Origin: CBFFRJ01 sp963530515
GTDB taxonomy: Bacteria > Pseudomonadota > Gammaproteobacteria > Enterobacterales > Enterobacteriaceae
Direction: 5' to 3'
NCBI GenBank assembly: GCA_963530515.1
Contig: CAUSEC010000008.1
Span: forward strand, 85,820 to 149,819
DNA length: 64,000 bases
The position numbers were made by a program, and so were the translations under genes. Of this stretch, positions 1 to 8,715 are shown piece by piece; position 1 is the first letter of the stretch; every line of letters begins with the position of its first letter. Under the pieces are notes generated by a model that searched no databases, had not been told where the DNA came from, and saw only the letters and a list, made by a program, of their open reading frames with translations.

Positions 1-575
1 AGGACGCGTTCTCGCTGAGCGGCGCGCTGGGCTACACCTGGCATAAGATTGACGCCGAGCGTAAGGTCGATTTCAGCGGCTACTCGGACCGCCTGAGCGC
101 GGATTATGACGCTAACTCACTGCTGGCCTTCACCGAAGCCGCTTACCGTTTCGGTGAGCCTGAGCTGAACGTCGAGCCGTTCGTTAACCTGAGCTACATC
201 CGTCTGAACACAGATGATTTCAAAGAAAGCGGCGGTGCCGCTGCGCTGCGCGTGCGTAACGACACCACGGATACCTTCTTCTCTACCCTGGGTGCGCGTG
301 GCGTGACCGAACTGCCGAAAAACGTCAGCCTGTATGGTTCCTTAGGCTGGCAGCACGCTTACGGTGACAAAAAGGCGTCCTCGCGTATGGCGTTCACCGG
401 CAGCGATAGCTTTGTGACCGAGGGTACTCCGGTTGATAAAGATATGCTGGTCGGCGATGTTGGCGTCAGCTTCAGGTTGACGCCGGCGGCGAAGCTGGAC
501 GTGGGCTACAAGGGGCAGGTCGGCTCCGACACCCGTATCAACTCGGTTAACGCCAATCTCCGCTGGTCGTTCTGA
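1..575 (+). CDS. Autotransporter outer-membrane beta-barrel domain, 3' end only (partial)
   Basis: The reading frame is open from the first base (complete codons start at position 3) and ends with TGA at 573-575. The 190 visible residues are the C-terminal part of a type V autotransporter barrel: alternating aromatic/hydrophobic strands, glycine-rich turns, repeated patterns such as GSLGWQHAYG and LDVGYKGQVG, and a terminal strand ending NANLRWSF with the C-terminal Phe recognised by the BAM machinery. Family knowledge says this domain inserts in the outer membrane and tethers or releases an N-terminal passenger. The passenger lies outside the window, so the substrate and role cannot be stated. 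A strong terminator follows directly. Confidence 0.85.
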   Translation, partial: DAFSLSGALGYTWHKIDAERKVDFSGYSDRLSADYDANSLLAFTEAAYRFGEPELNVEPFVNLSYIRLNTDDFKESGGAAALRVRNDTTDTFFSTLGARGVTELPKNVSLYGSLGWQHAYGDKKASSRMAFTGSDSFVTEGTPVDKDMLVGDVGVSFRLTPAAKLDVGYKGQVGSDTRINSVNANLRWSF

Positions 576-598
576 GTCTAGTTGCACTTGATTAACAG

Positions 599-625
599 GC
601 CGCCCGGTTGGGCGGCTTTTTTTTT
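599..625 (+). terminator. Intrinsic terminator of the autotransporter gene
   Basis: A perfect 7-bp GC stem (GCCGCCC at 599-605 with GGGCGGC at 610-616), a GGTT loop and nine T residues lie 24 bases after the stop codon. Confidence 0.9.
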
Positions 626-754
626 GTGTGGCCATATTCGTTCCAGCAACCCAACGCGCACGGAAGATCGATGCCATTTTGGGCATTCAAGAAACATAGA
701 CAAGAAAGAAGAAAATCAGGCGTAGGTGAAGCGAGCGTAGCTGACTGAATTAAA

Positions 755-831
755 TGGTACGCCCTACAGGGTTCGAACCTGTGACCTACGGCTTAGAAGG
801 CCGTTGCTCTATCCAGCTGAGCTAAGGGCGC
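755..831 (-). tRNA. argU: tRNA-Arg (anticodon TCT), argU-like
   Basis: The minus strand folds into a complete cloverleaf of 77 nt with encoded CCA. The acceptor arm GCGCCCT pairs with AGGGCGT (G1-U72 wobble), the D-loop is AGCTCAGCTGGATAGAGC, the anticodon loop is CTTCTAA giving anticodon TCT, and the T-loop is GTTCGAACC. It reads the rare AGA codon. In E. coli argU lies near folD, which fits the gene order here. This tRNA is a known integration site for phages and islands in enterobacteria. Confidence 0.95.
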
Positions 832-1051
832 ACTGAGTCCCTTTCGGGAGCGTTGCGACTCGGGATTATACGGTCAACACCTGTCGAGTCAATGGCTTTA
901 CGGTCAGATGCTCGTGAAGTGAGCACCTGACCGCACTTTCCCGCCATGACTTTTTGCACGAAACATAAACGGTAACTGACAGCGCGACGCACTTCTGACA
1001 AAATATACACATCCCCCTTTCTTTTTAGTTACAGATGGAATCGTCTCTCTG

Positions 1052-1918
1052 ATGGCAGCAAAGATTATTGATGGTAAAACGATTGCGCAGCAGGTGCGCT
1101 CTGAGGTTGCTGAAAAGGTGAAAGCTCGCCTGGCGGCCGGAAAACGTGCCCCAGGGCTTGCGGTCGTACTGGTTGGCAGCAACCCGGCCTCGCAAATTTA
1201 TGTCGGCAGCAAACGCAAAGCCTGCGAAGAAGTGGGCTTCCTCTCCCGCTCTTACGATCTGCCGGAAACCACCACCGAAGCCGAACTGCTGGAGCTTATC
1301 GACAAGCTCAACGCAGACAACGCTATCGATGGCATCCTGGTGCAGTTACCGCTGCCTGCGGGCATTGATTATGTGAAAGTGCTGGAACGTATCTCGCCAG
1401 ACAAAGACGTCGACGGTTTCCACCCGTACAACGTCGGTCGTCTGTGCCAGCGTGCCCCGCGTCTGCGCCCGTGTACCCCGCGCGGTATCGTGACGCTGCT
1501 GGAGCGTTACAACATCGACACCTACGGTCTGAATGCCGTAGTGATTGGTGCCTCCAACATCGTCGGTCGCCCGATGAGCATGGAACTGCTGCTGGCAGGC
1601 TGCACCACCACCGTCACCCACCGCTTCACCAAAAATCTGCGTCACCACGTTGAAAACGCCGATCTGCTGGTCGTTGCCGTGGGCAAACCGGGCTTTATTC
1701 CGGGTGAGTGGATCAAAGAAGGGGCCATTGTGATTGATGTCGGCATCAACCGTCTGGAAAGCGGCAAAGTGGTCGGCGATGTGGCATATGAAGAAGCCGC
1801 TGCCCGCGCCTCTTACATCACCCCAGTACCAGGTGGCGTAGGCCCAATGACCGTTGCGACCCTGATCCAGAATACGTTACAGGCTTGCGAAGAATATCAC
1901 GACGTGGAGAACGCATAA
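1052..1918 (+). CDS. folD: FolD, bifunctional methylenetetrahydrofolate dehydrogenase/cyclohydrolase
   Basis: The 288-residue product has the family's usual length and near-identity to E. coli FolD by eye. It interconverts 5,10-methylene-THF, 5,10-methenyl-THF and 10-formyl-THF in the cytosol, supplying one-carbon units for purines and fMet. The N-terminal catalytic domain has the conserved YVGSKRKACEEVG stretch (Tyr and Lys of the active site, about residues 50-62) and ILVQLPLP; the Rossmann domain has VIGASNIVGRP, and the C-terminal PVPGGVGPMT signature is intact. Start ATG follows a short untranslated stretch; ybcJ begins one base after the stop, so the two form an operon. Confidence 0.97.
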   Translation: MAAKIIDGKTIAQQVRSEVAEKVKARLAAGKRAPGLAVVLVGSNPASQIYVGSKRKACEEVGFLSRSYDLPETTTEAELLELIDKLNADNAIDGILVQLPLPAGIDYVKVLERISPDKDVDGFHPYNVGRLCQRAPRLRPCTPRGIVTLLERYNIDTYGLNAVVIGASNIVGRPMSMELLLAGCTTTVTHRFTKNLRHHVENADLLVVAVGKPGFIPGEWIKEGAIVIDVGINRLESGKVVGDVAYEEAAARASYITPVPGGVGPMTVATLIQNTLQACEEYHDVENA

Positions 1919-1919
1919 G

Positions 1920-2132
1920 ATGGCCACCTTTTCCCTGGGTAAACACCCACACGTTGCACTGTGCGACCTGCTGAAACTCGAAGGCTGGAGCGAAAGTGGT
2001 GCACAGGCCAAGATAGCGATCGATGAAGGCCTGGTGAAGGTCGATGGCAAAGTGGAAACCCGTAAGCGCTGCAAAATCGTTGCCGGTCAAACCGTTGTTT
2101 TTGAAGGCCAAAGCGTCACCGTTACCGCCTGA
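1920..2132 (+). CDS. ybcJ: YbcJ, small S4-like RNA-binding protein
   Basis: A 70-residue protein starts one base after the folD stop (TAA-G-ATG), implying translational coupling. It is built on one S4-like alpha-L fold: KLEGWSESGAQAKIAIDEGLVKVDGKVETRKRCKI, the same pattern as the S4 RNA-binding domain. The E. coli homologue is described as an RNA-binding protein of unclear role. Cytosolic, no signal peptide. Identity is clear; the function is from family resemblance only. Confidence 0.93.
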   Translation: MATFSLGKHPHVALCDLLKLEGWSESGAQAKIAIDEGLVKVDGKVETRKRCKIVAGQTVVFEGQSVTVTA

Positions 2133-2145
2133 TATTGCTTTTCTG

Positions 2146-2170
2146 CAGGCCCGTTAATCGGGCCTGTTAC
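2146..2170 (+). terminator. Possible weak terminator after folD-ybcJ
   Basis: An 8-bp stem (CAGGCCCG at 2146-2153 with CGGGCCTG at 2159-2166) has a five-base loop but only a short T run after it. Position after the stop codon supports a terminator; the weak T tract lowers confidence. Confidence 0.5.
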
Positions 2171-2188
2171 TCCTGCGAATAACCCTTC

Positions 2189-2204
2189 TCTGAATATGGT
2201 CACA
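2189..2204 (+). promoter_or_regulatory. Candidate CRP box upstream of the PTS permease gene
   Basis: TCTGA-N6-TCACA matches the CRP consensus TGTGA-N6-TCACA at nine of ten core bases. It lies about 170 bases before the permease start and about 100 before the operator pair, as expected for a catabolite-controlled sugar gene. Confidence 0.5.
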
Positions 2205-2289
2205 TTTTGATCGTCTTCGCATAATCACAAATTCCTATACCCGGAATCGTAATTTCAGTTGCACGCGTGCGCGTCCTCTTACACGATAA

Positions 2290-2316
2290 GTAGAACGTTC
2301 TACTAAAACGTTCTAC
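2290..2316 (+). promoter_or_regulatory. Tandem operator, candidate binding sites for the MalI-like repressor
   Basis: A perfect 14-bp palindrome, GTAGAACGTTCTAC, occupies 2290-2303. A second copy at 2303-2316 matches it at 12 of 14 positions. The centres are 13 bp apart. LacI-family operators have a central CG like this one, and E. coli MalI recognises a related AAAACGTT core. The encoded regulator downstream carries the same recognition helix motif (SVSTVSLVL) as MalI. Confidence 0.7.
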
Positions 2317-2372
2317 TCACAATAATAGTGCACAATGTGCGCGGAATAATGGTCGGCTCGGGGGAAATCAGG

Positions 2373-3872
2373 ATGAGACTGTTATCAGGGTTTATAAAAT
2401 CATTATCAAAGCTGTCGATGATTGGTCGCGCGTTGATGCTGCCAATTTCACTGTTACCTGCGGCAGGTCTGCTGCTGGCATTCGGTGATAAGTTCCACTT
2501 ACCGCTGATGATGAACGCAGGTGGGGTCATTTTCGATAACCTGCCGCTGCTGTTCGCCATCGGTTCTGCGGTCGGTCTGGCATCGGAATCGGGTATCGCT
2601 GCCCTTTCAGCTGCCGTCTCGGTGTTTATCACCAACATTACCATCGGTACCGTGCTGTCGATTACGCCGGAAATGGCGTCGCAGGGCGGCAAATATGCGA
2701 TGGTCGTGGGTATACCGACCCTACAGATGGGCGTCTTTGGTGGCCTTATCTGCGGTATTCTCGCCGCCTGGTGTTACAACCGCTTCCACACCATGCAGTT
2801 GCCGGAATTCCTCGGCTTCTTCTCCGGTAAGCGTTTTGTGGCCATTGCTACGGCGTTTATGTCGTTTATTCTGGGCCTGCTGCTGCCCTACGTCTGGGAA
2901 CATATCCAGTCAGGTATCGATGCCCTTTCCGTGGTGGTCAACGGTGATAACCAGGCAGCTTCCACCTTTATCTTCGGGCTGGTTGAGCGTGCGCTGATCC
3001 CGCTCGGCCTGCACCACATCTGGTATCCGTCTTTCTGGTACTCCTTCGGTGATTACACCACCCAGGCCGGCCAGGTGATTCACGGCGACCAGACCATCTG
3101 GTTCAAAATGCTGGAAGAAGGCACCAAGTCCTTTAGCAGTGACACCTACCAGAATGCCGGTAAGTTCATGCAGGGCGAGTTCCCGCTGATGCTGTTCGCG
3201 CTGCCTGCGGCCTGTCTGGCGATGTACCATGAAGCGCACACCAAGAACAAAAAAATTGCTGCGGGTATCCTGTTCTCCGCCGCGCTGACCTGCTTCTTAA
3301 CGGGGATTACCGAGCCGGTCGAGTTCACCTTTATCTTCGTCGCACCGATCCTGTATGTGTTCAATGCCATCATGGCGGGTCTGGCCTACATGAGCATGTA
3401 TCTGATGCATGCGCATATCGCCAAGTCCTTCTCTGCCGGGCTTATCGACTACATCTCCTTCGGGATCCTGCCGCCCTTCAACGGTTATGAGACCAACTTC
3501 CTCAGCGCGGTGTTCATTGGCGTGCCGATGGCGCTGATTTATTACTTCACCTTCCGCTTCGTTATCCGTCGTTTCGATGTTAAAACACCGGGCCGCACGG
3601 AAGTCTCTGCGGATGCCAGCGATAAAACTGACGACGAGCTGGTCACGGAAATCATTGGCCTGCTGGGCGGGGCGAAAAACATCGATACCGTCGGTTCCTG
3701 CATTACCCGTCTGCGTATTGAAGTGCTTAATGGTGATAACGTAGACAAAGAAGGGCTGAACGGCGTTGGCGCTCGTGGCGTGGTCTTCGTGGGTGACAAA
3801 GGCGTACAGGTTATCTTCGGGGCGCGTGCACAGTTCATCGCCCAGTCCATGGCAACAACGCTTGGCAAATAA
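2373..3872 (+). CDS. PTS enzyme IICB of the glucose/maltose family (MalX-like)
   Basis: A membrane permease that phosphorylates its sugar during uptake. The IIC domain (about residues 1-400) has many hydrophobic helices and the glucose-family motifs ERALIPLGLHHIWYP and GITEPVEFTFIF. A linker leads to an IIB domain with GSCITRLR, whose Cys is the phosphorylation site. There is no IIA domain, so it probably takes phosphate from the host IIA-Glc (Crr). I chose the ATG at 2373 because GGGGA lies 7 bases upstream; an in-frame ATG at 2328 would add 15 unlikely residues. The 499-residue length fits MalX/PtsG. It sits behind a CRP-like box and tandem operator and is followed by a MalI-like repressor. 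Exact sugar is unknown; no malY homologue is present. Confidence 0.85.
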   Translation: MRLLSGFIKSLSKLSMIGRALMLPISLLPAAGLLLAFGDKFHLPLMMNAGGVIFDNLPLLFAIGSAVGLASESGIAALSAAVSVFITNITIGTVLSITPEMASQGGKYAMVVGIPTLQMGVFGGLICGILAAWCYNRFHTMQLPEFLGFFSGKRFVAIATAFMSFILGLLLPYVWEHIQSGIDALSVVVNGDNQAASTFIFGLVERALIPLGLHHIWYPSFWYSFGDYTTQAGQVIHGDQTIWFKMLEEGTKSFSSDTYQNAGKFMQGEFPLMLFALPAACLAMYHEAHTKNKKIAAGILFSAALTCFLTGITEPVEFTFIFVAPILYVFNAIMAGLAYMSMYLMHAHIAKSFSAGLIDYISFGILPPFNGYETNFLSAVFIGVPMALIYYFTFRFVIRRFDVKTPGRTEVSADASDKTDDELVTEIIGLLGGAKNIDTVGSCITRLRIEVLNGDNVDKEGLNGVGARGVVFVGDKGVQVIFGARAQFIAQSMATTLGK

Positions 3873-3897
3873 CCGTGTGTTGATAAGGTAAATAAGT

Positions 3898-3923
3898 CTC
3901 CTGTATTTATACAGGAGGCTTTA
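3898..3923 (+). terminator. Hairpin between permease and repressor genes
   Basis: An 8-bp perfect stem (CTCCTGTA at 3898-3905, TACAGGAG at 3910-3917) with TTTA loop is followed by GCTTTA. The poor T run suggests partial termination that would lower repressor expression relative to the permease. Confidence 0.45.
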
Positions 3924-3962
3924 CTATTTCTGGCGGATTATTCTGCACTTCAGGGAGCACGT

Positions 3963-4979
3963 TTGAAAAAGGTCAGCATCATTGATGTCGCTAAACTGGC
4001 AGGCGTTTCCGTCTCAACCGTGTCGCTGGTCTTGCGTCAGAAAGGCAAAATCTCCGAAGCGACCATCGAACGCGTCCATTCAGCGATCAACGAGCTCGGC
4101 TATGTACACAACGTGGCGGCCGCCAACCTTCGTTCAAACACCTCCAACCTGATTGGCCTGATTCTGCGTGATTTTAGCGACAGCTTTTCCATCAAGGTGA
4201 TGGCAAGCCTCGTCCAGGAGCTGGAGCGCAAAGGCTACATGGTTTTCCTCGGGCAGCCGCTCGATGAGCACGACCATCTCGAACGCTGCCTGCTCTCCTT
4301 CAAACAGCAGGGCGTGGCAGGGGTGATTTATCTCGCCAGCGATGCCACCACCACGCAGCTACCGGAAAAGATCCGCCAGTGCCCTATGCCACTGGTGGTG
4401 GTGTCTCAATCGATGGTGGATGATCCCTGTAATCTGGTGATGCGCGACAACCGCCAGGCTGCCAGCCTTGCCACCCGCTACCTGATTGAACGCGGTCACC
4501 GCAACATTGCTTACATTGGCGGTATGGAGAATGATCGGGTGCGCCATCAGCGTCTGTTGGGTATGCACAGCGCGCTCAAGCAGTACGGCATGGTGCTACG
4601 CGATGGATTCACGCCCGCGTGTTTAGAGAGCACCGATTCGGTCAGTCTGGCGACCCGCCAGCTGCTGGAAAAGAACAACACCATCACCGCCCTGCTCTGC
4701 CACTCACCGAATGCGATTATTGGTTCAATTACGGGTATTCATCAGGTCGGGCGCACCATTGGTAAGGACGTGTTCCTGACTCAGCAAGTGGCACTTATCG
4801 GTTTTGAAGATATGCTGCACGTGAATCTCACCTCCCCGTCGTTTACCTATGTCTCCTCCGCCAGTGAAGAGACCGGGCGACAAGCGGCGGGGCTGATGAT
4901 GCGTAAGCTGAAAGAGCCGGAATTACAGACCCAGCGCATTACCCTCTCCGGGCAACTGGTGGTGCAAGAGTCGGCGTGA
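3963..4979 (+). CDS. LacI-family transcriptional repressor, MalI-like
   Basis: A 338-residue LacI/GalR regulator. The N-terminal helix-turn-helix (about residues 1-55: IIDVAKLAGVSVSTVSLVL, then the hinge SEATIERVHSAINELGY) is followed by a periplasmic-binding-like sensor domain (about 60-335). The start is TTG, supported by AGGGAG five bases upstream. The HTH is close to E. coli MalI, which controls malX. Here the gene lies downstream of, and on the same strand as, the permease, whereas malI is divergent in E. coli. It probably binds the tandem palindrome at 2290-2316 and responds to a sugar or sugar phosphate; the ligand is unknown. Confidence 0.85.
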   Translation: MKKVSIIDVAKLAGVSVSTVSLVLRQKGKISEATIERVHSAINELGYVHNVAAANLRSNTSNLIGLILRDFSDSFSIKVMASLVQELERKGYMVFLGQPLDEHDHLERCLLSFKQQGVAGVIYLASDATTTQLPEKIRQCPMPLVVVSQSMVDDPCNLVMRDNRQAASLATRYLIERGHRNIAYIGGMENDRVRHQRLLGMHSALKQYGMVLRDGFTPACLESTDSVSLATRQLLEKNNTITALLCHSPNAIIGSITGIHQVGRTIGKDVFLTQQVALIGFEDMLHVNLTSPSFTYVSSASEETGRQAAGLMMRKLKEPELQTQRITLSGQLVVQESA

Positions 4980-4994
4980 AGGCTAACGTGTATA

Positions 4995-5738
4995 TCAGCC
5001 GCGGCCAACAAGCGGCATCTTGTTGGCCATGATCGTCATCTCCAGTACGTTTGTGGTGACCGGCATAGCCGCAATGGTCGCAATTGCAGCAGCCACGTCC
5101 GCCACGTTCATCATCTCTTCCGGCGCGATAGACCCGTCCGCCTGATAAACCCCTTTGCGCATACGCCCGGACATTTCCGTTTCAGCATTGCCGATATTAA
5201 TTTGCCCGCAGGCAATATTGAATTTGCGGCAGTCGAGAGAAATAGATTTCGTCAGCCCGGTAATGGCATGTTTTGAAGCGGTGTAGGGGGCGGTATATAA
5301 GCGCGGCGTGATAGCAGAAATGGAGGCGTTATTAATAATGCGGCCGCCCATCGGCTCCTGGGTTTTCATTATTTTGATGGCTTCCTGCGCGCACAGGAAA
5401 CTGGCGTGGACGTTAACGTTAAATACCCGCACCCACTCTTCGTAAGGGATCTCTTCGATGGATTTTGCCGGGCTGTTGTTGCCCGCATTATTGAAGAGCA
5501 CATCCAGTCGGCCAAAATCATTTTTAATCCGGCTGAACAGGGCTCTCACGCTATCGGGAGATGACACATCCGCAGAGACCGGGACAAAGCGCGTTGGATC
5601 AAAACCTTCAGCGCAGGCTTTGAGTCTTTCTTCATCACGGGCGGCGACAATCACCGTATAACCCATGTCGTACATTGCTTTAGCAGCCGCATACCCGATG
5701 CCTTTGCTCCCACCCGTTACCAGCGCTACTTTGCTCAT
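4995..5738 (-). CDS. SDR-family NAD(P)-dependent oxidoreductase
   Basis: A 247-residue classical short-chain dehydrogenase. It shows the cofactor motif TGGSKGIG (near residue 10), NNAG, a catalytic Ser in NASISAI, and the YTASK Tyr/Lys pair. Start ATG at 5738 is preferred over GTG at 5744 because AGGGGTG is correctly spaced only for the ATG. It converges with the repressor gene (15-base gap) and could act on a product of the sugar imported by the neighbouring permease, but nothing in the sequence fixes the substrate. Confidence 0.85.
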   Translation of the reverse strand: MSKVALVTGGSKGIGYAAAKAMYDMGYTVIVAARDEERLKACAEGFDPTRFVPVSADVSSPDSVRALFSRIKNDFGRLDVLFNNAGNNSPAKSIEEIPYEEWVRVFNVNVHASFLCAQEAIKIMKTQEPMGGRIINNASISAITPRLYTAPYTASKHAITGLTKSISLDCRKFNIACGQINIGNAETEMSGRMRKGVYQADGSIAPEEMMNVADVAAAIATIAAMPVTTNVLEMTIMANKMPLVGRG

Positions 5739-5992
5739 GCTCACCCCTGAATATGTTTTGTATTACGTCTTCTCAGCACGCTACGCCAAACTTTTGCGAA
5801 GTGCATTTGTCATTAACCCGAATCATCGCGACCATATTTATGCAGCAGACCAAATTTCGACGATCCGACAGATTAATTATCGTGCTGCATCACAAAACTG
5901 GGTTTTTATTTATCCCTGACATTTTCAGATAACCGGCAACGGGCAATGTTCACGTCTCGTTTATACTTCTCTCTTTTGTTCAAGGACTGACA

Positions 5993-6517
5993 ATGCCAAC
6001 CATTATTACTCACGCCGCCGTACCGCTTTGTCTGGGACTGGGGCTTGGCAGCAAGGCGATCCCCAAAGGGCTATTACTGGCGGGCATGGCGCTGGCGATG
6101 TTGCCGGATATTGATGTGCTGTCGTTTAAATTGGGTGTGGCCTACGGCAATGCCTTCGGCCATCGCGGCTTTACCCACTCGCTGCTATTCGCCTTTGTGG
6201 TGCCCATTCTGGTCACCTGGCTTTGCAGAAAATGGTTTACGGCAAGTCTGACGACCTGCTGGGCGTTTCTGACGGTGTCGCTGCTGTCGCACAGTTTGCT
6301 GGATTCGGTGACCACCGGGGGTAAAGGGGTTGGCTGGCTGTGGCCGTGGTCGGACGAACGTTTTTTTGCCCCGTGGCAGGTGATTAAGGTCGCGCCTTTT
6401 GCACTGTCGAAGTACGACACGCCCTACGGGCATCAGGTGATTATGTCGGAATTGCTGTGGGTGTGGGCGCCGGGGATTATCTTTATGGGCGTGATGTGGT
6501 ATTTGCGGCGACGCTGA
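5993..6517 (+). CDS. ybcI: YbcI, membrane-bound DUF457-family putative metal-dependent hydrolase
   Basis: A 174-residue inner-membrane protein almost collinear with E. coli YbcI. It has four or more hydrophobic segments and the family's metal-ligand pattern: H in TITHAAVP, the D pair in LPDIDVLSF, the H pair in FGHRGFTHS, and SHSLLDSVTTGG. This is the LexA-regulated/YdjM-type hydrolase fold; the substrate is unknown. In E. coli ybcI directly neighbours ybcJ and folD. Here the PTS-repressor-SDR block (2.2-5.7 kb) separates them, so that block looks like an insertion into a conserved trio. Confidence 0.92.
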   Translation: MPTIITHAAVPLCLGLGLGSKAIPKGLLLAGMALAMLPDIDVLSFKLGVAYGNAFGHRGFTHSLLFAFVVPILVTWLCRKWFTASLTTCWAFLTVSLLSHSLLDSVTTGGKGVGWLWPWSDERFFAPWQVIKVAPFALSKYDTPYGHQVIMSELLWVWAPGIIFMGVMWYLRRR

Positions 6518-6535
6518 GGTTGGCCCCTGCGCGCT

Positions 6536-6640
6536 GATGCCCTCATCCGGCCCTCTCCCTCAGGGTTGAGGAATCCCCACAAATAAATACAAGCACGGAC
6601 AGTCCCATCTCCCTCCAGGGAGAGGGTTAGGGTGAGAGGA
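6536..6640. repeat. Enterobacterial palindromic intergenic repeat
   Basis: Two inverted arms rich in CCCTCTCCCTC and GAGAGGGTTAGGGTGAG flank a short AT-rich middle after ybcI. These arms match the dispersed intergenic element common in Enterobacter and Klebsiella genomes. It encodes no protein; it may act as a transcript-end structure. The rest of 6641-7041 holds an AT-rich promoter region for the following operon and no gene that I can see. Confidence 0.7.
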
Positions 6641-7041
6641 AACATGCGGCTCTGGTGGTCATTCCGTTCACCTTATGTTCCTTGCTTTTCTATAGCGCCA
6701 GAACCTGTGAACGTGCCAGGGTGGCTCATCGCCACTGCCCTGGCCAACTAATAACTCCCGCATGATCATGAAAATATTTAATAAAAGGTAAAGTGGCAAA
6801 ACAATATCGCTCGGAAATCAAAATCTGGACGATTTAATGGTGCATTTTTGCAACATAATTCCCGCTATGAGTGCGAAATAAAGCCGAAATATAAAAAAGG
6901 GTTATTTTAAACACGCTGTAACACCATGAGTAATAACAGCTTCTGATATTCCCCCACCCTGAATGACATAAATTCTTATTTAACCAACTGGTATGTATCT
7001 TGCCTGTTAAATATCTCATTTTATTTAACAGGGATAACGTG

Positions 7042-8700
7042 ATGCTTAATCAACCTTTTTGGCGTAAACACCGTCTGGCGACCGCCATCGGCACACTGGC
7101 ACTGGCTGGCGCATTACAGGTACAGGCCTCGACTTTACGTATTGCTATGACGGCAGCGGATATCCCGTTAACGCTGGGTCAGCCGGACCAGGGCTATGAG
7201 GGGAACCGTTTTACCGGTATTCCTTTATATGACGCTCTGGTGGAGTGGGATCTGTCGCAAGGCGAGAAACCGAGCGGCCTGGTGCCAGGGCTGGCAACCG
7301 AGTGGCACGTTGACCCGCAGAATCAAACCCGCTGGATCTTCACGCTGCGCCCTGGGGTTAAATTCCACGATGGTACCGAAGTGAATGCCGACGCCATTGT
7401 CTGGAACGTGGGCAAGGTGCTGGACAAAACCTCTGCGCAGTATGCGCCAGGGCAAATCGGCAACACTTTATCGCGTATGCCGACGCTGACCGGTGCAGAA
7501 AAAATTGACGACCATACTGTCGCGCTGACCACTTCCGAACCGGATGCGCTCCTGCCATACAACATCACCAACCTGTTTATTGTCTCGCCGACGGCGTGGC
7601 AGAAAATCTTCGATGCCGTACCAACCTCAACGGGCGACACGGCAGCGCGCAGCAAGCAGGCCTGGACCACCTTTGCCTCGCAGGCGGTGGGCAGTGGCCC
7701 CTTCAAACTGGAAAAACTGGTGCCACGCCAGCAGTTGATCCTCGCGAAAAACCCTGACTACTGGAATAAAGACCGCATTCCGCGCGTCGACAAAGTGGTG
7801 CTTCTCCCTCTGCCGGAAGCTAACGCCCGCACCGCTGCACTCCTGTCAAAACAGGTCGACTGGATTGAAGCGCCCGCCCCGGATGCCGTTGATCAGATTA
7901 AAGCGCAGGGCTTTAAAATTTACGCCAACACCCAGCCGCACGTCTGGCCATGGCAGTTCTCATTCCTGGAAGGTTCACCGTGGCGCGACATTCGTGTGCG
8001 CAAAGCGGCCAACCTGTGCCTCAACCGCAGCGAGCTGAAAAGCTACCTGGGCGGTTACATGTCGGAAGCCACCGGTGTGTATGAAGAAGGCAACCCGTGG
8101 CGCGGCAAACCGACATTCCAGATCAAATACGACCCGGATACCGCCCGGAAACTGATGAACGAAGCCGGTTACAGCGAGAGCAAACCGCTGCACGTGACCG
8201 TTGCGACCTCAGCGTCCGGTTCAGGTCAGATGCAACCGCTGCCGATGAACGAATACATCCAGCAGAGCTTAAAAAGCTGCTTCTTTAACGTCGACATCAA
8301 AGTGAATGAGTGGAACACGCTGTTTACCAACTGGCGTCTGGGGGCAAAAGATCCGTCCGCGCAGGGGGTGAATGCCATCAACGTGAGCGCGGCGGTGACC
8401 GATCCTTATTTCGGCATGATCCGTTTTGCCACCGAAAAAGCCTTCCCACCTACCGCCACCAACTGGGGCTACTTCACCACGCCGGAAACCGAAAAACTGG
8501 CGACCGCCGTCAAGCACGCCTTCACCCCGGCCGAGATGGACAAAGCCGCCGGTGAACTGCACGCAGCACTAGTGGATCAGGCACCGTTCCTGTTCGTCGC
8601 CCATGACGTTGGCCCACGCGCCATCTCACCGGCGGTCACGGGTGTCGTGCAGCCGCAGAGCTGGTTTATCGACTTAAGTCTGGTGAGCAAGAAAGAGTAA
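7042..8700 (+). CDS. ABC transporter periplasmic substrate-binding protein (SBP_bac_5, peptide/opine type)
   Basis: The 552-residue protein begins with a clear signal peptide (Lys/Arg-rich start, hydrophobic TAIGTLALAGAL, cleavage near QVQA-S). Family 5 solute-binding features follow: a LRPGVKFHDGTEVNADAIVWN stretch in two overlapping halves, the YDPDTARKLMNEAGY segment and a WGYFTTPE-type C-terminal lobe. Such proteins bind peptides, nickel, opines or other small amides in the periplasm. I chose ATG 7042 with AGGG eight bases upstream; an earlier in-frame ATG at 7000 would spoil the signal peptide. First gene of a seven-gene operon with tight spacing. Confidence 0.88.
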   Translation: MLNQPFWRKHRLATAIGTLALAGALQVQASTLRIAMTAADIPLTLGQPDQGYEGNRFTGIPLYDALVEWDLSQGEKPSGLVPGLATEWHVDPQNQTRWIFTLRPGVKFHDGTEVNADAIVWNVGKVLDKTSAQYAPGQIGNTLSRMPTLTGAEKIDDHTVALTTSEPDALLPYNITNLFIVSPTAWQKIFDAVPTSTGDTAARSKQAWTTFASQAVGSGPFKLEKLVPRQQLILAKNPDYWNKDRIPRVDKVVLLPLPEANARTAALLSKQVDWIEAPAPDAVDQIKAQGFKIYANTQPHVWPWQFSFLEGSPWRDIRVRKAANLCLNRSELKSYLGGYMSEATGVYEEGNPWRGKPTFQIKYDPDTARKLMNEAGYSESKPLHVTVATSASGSGQMQPLPMNEYIQQSLKSCFFNVDIKVNEWNTLFTNWRLGAKDPSAQGVNAINVSAAVTDPYFGMIRFATEKAFPPTATNWGYFTTPETEKLATAVKHAFTPAEMDKAAGELHAALVDQAPFLFVAHDVGPRAISPAVTGVVQPQSWFIDLSLVSKKE

Positions 8701-8715
8701 TCGAGAGGAGAGGCC

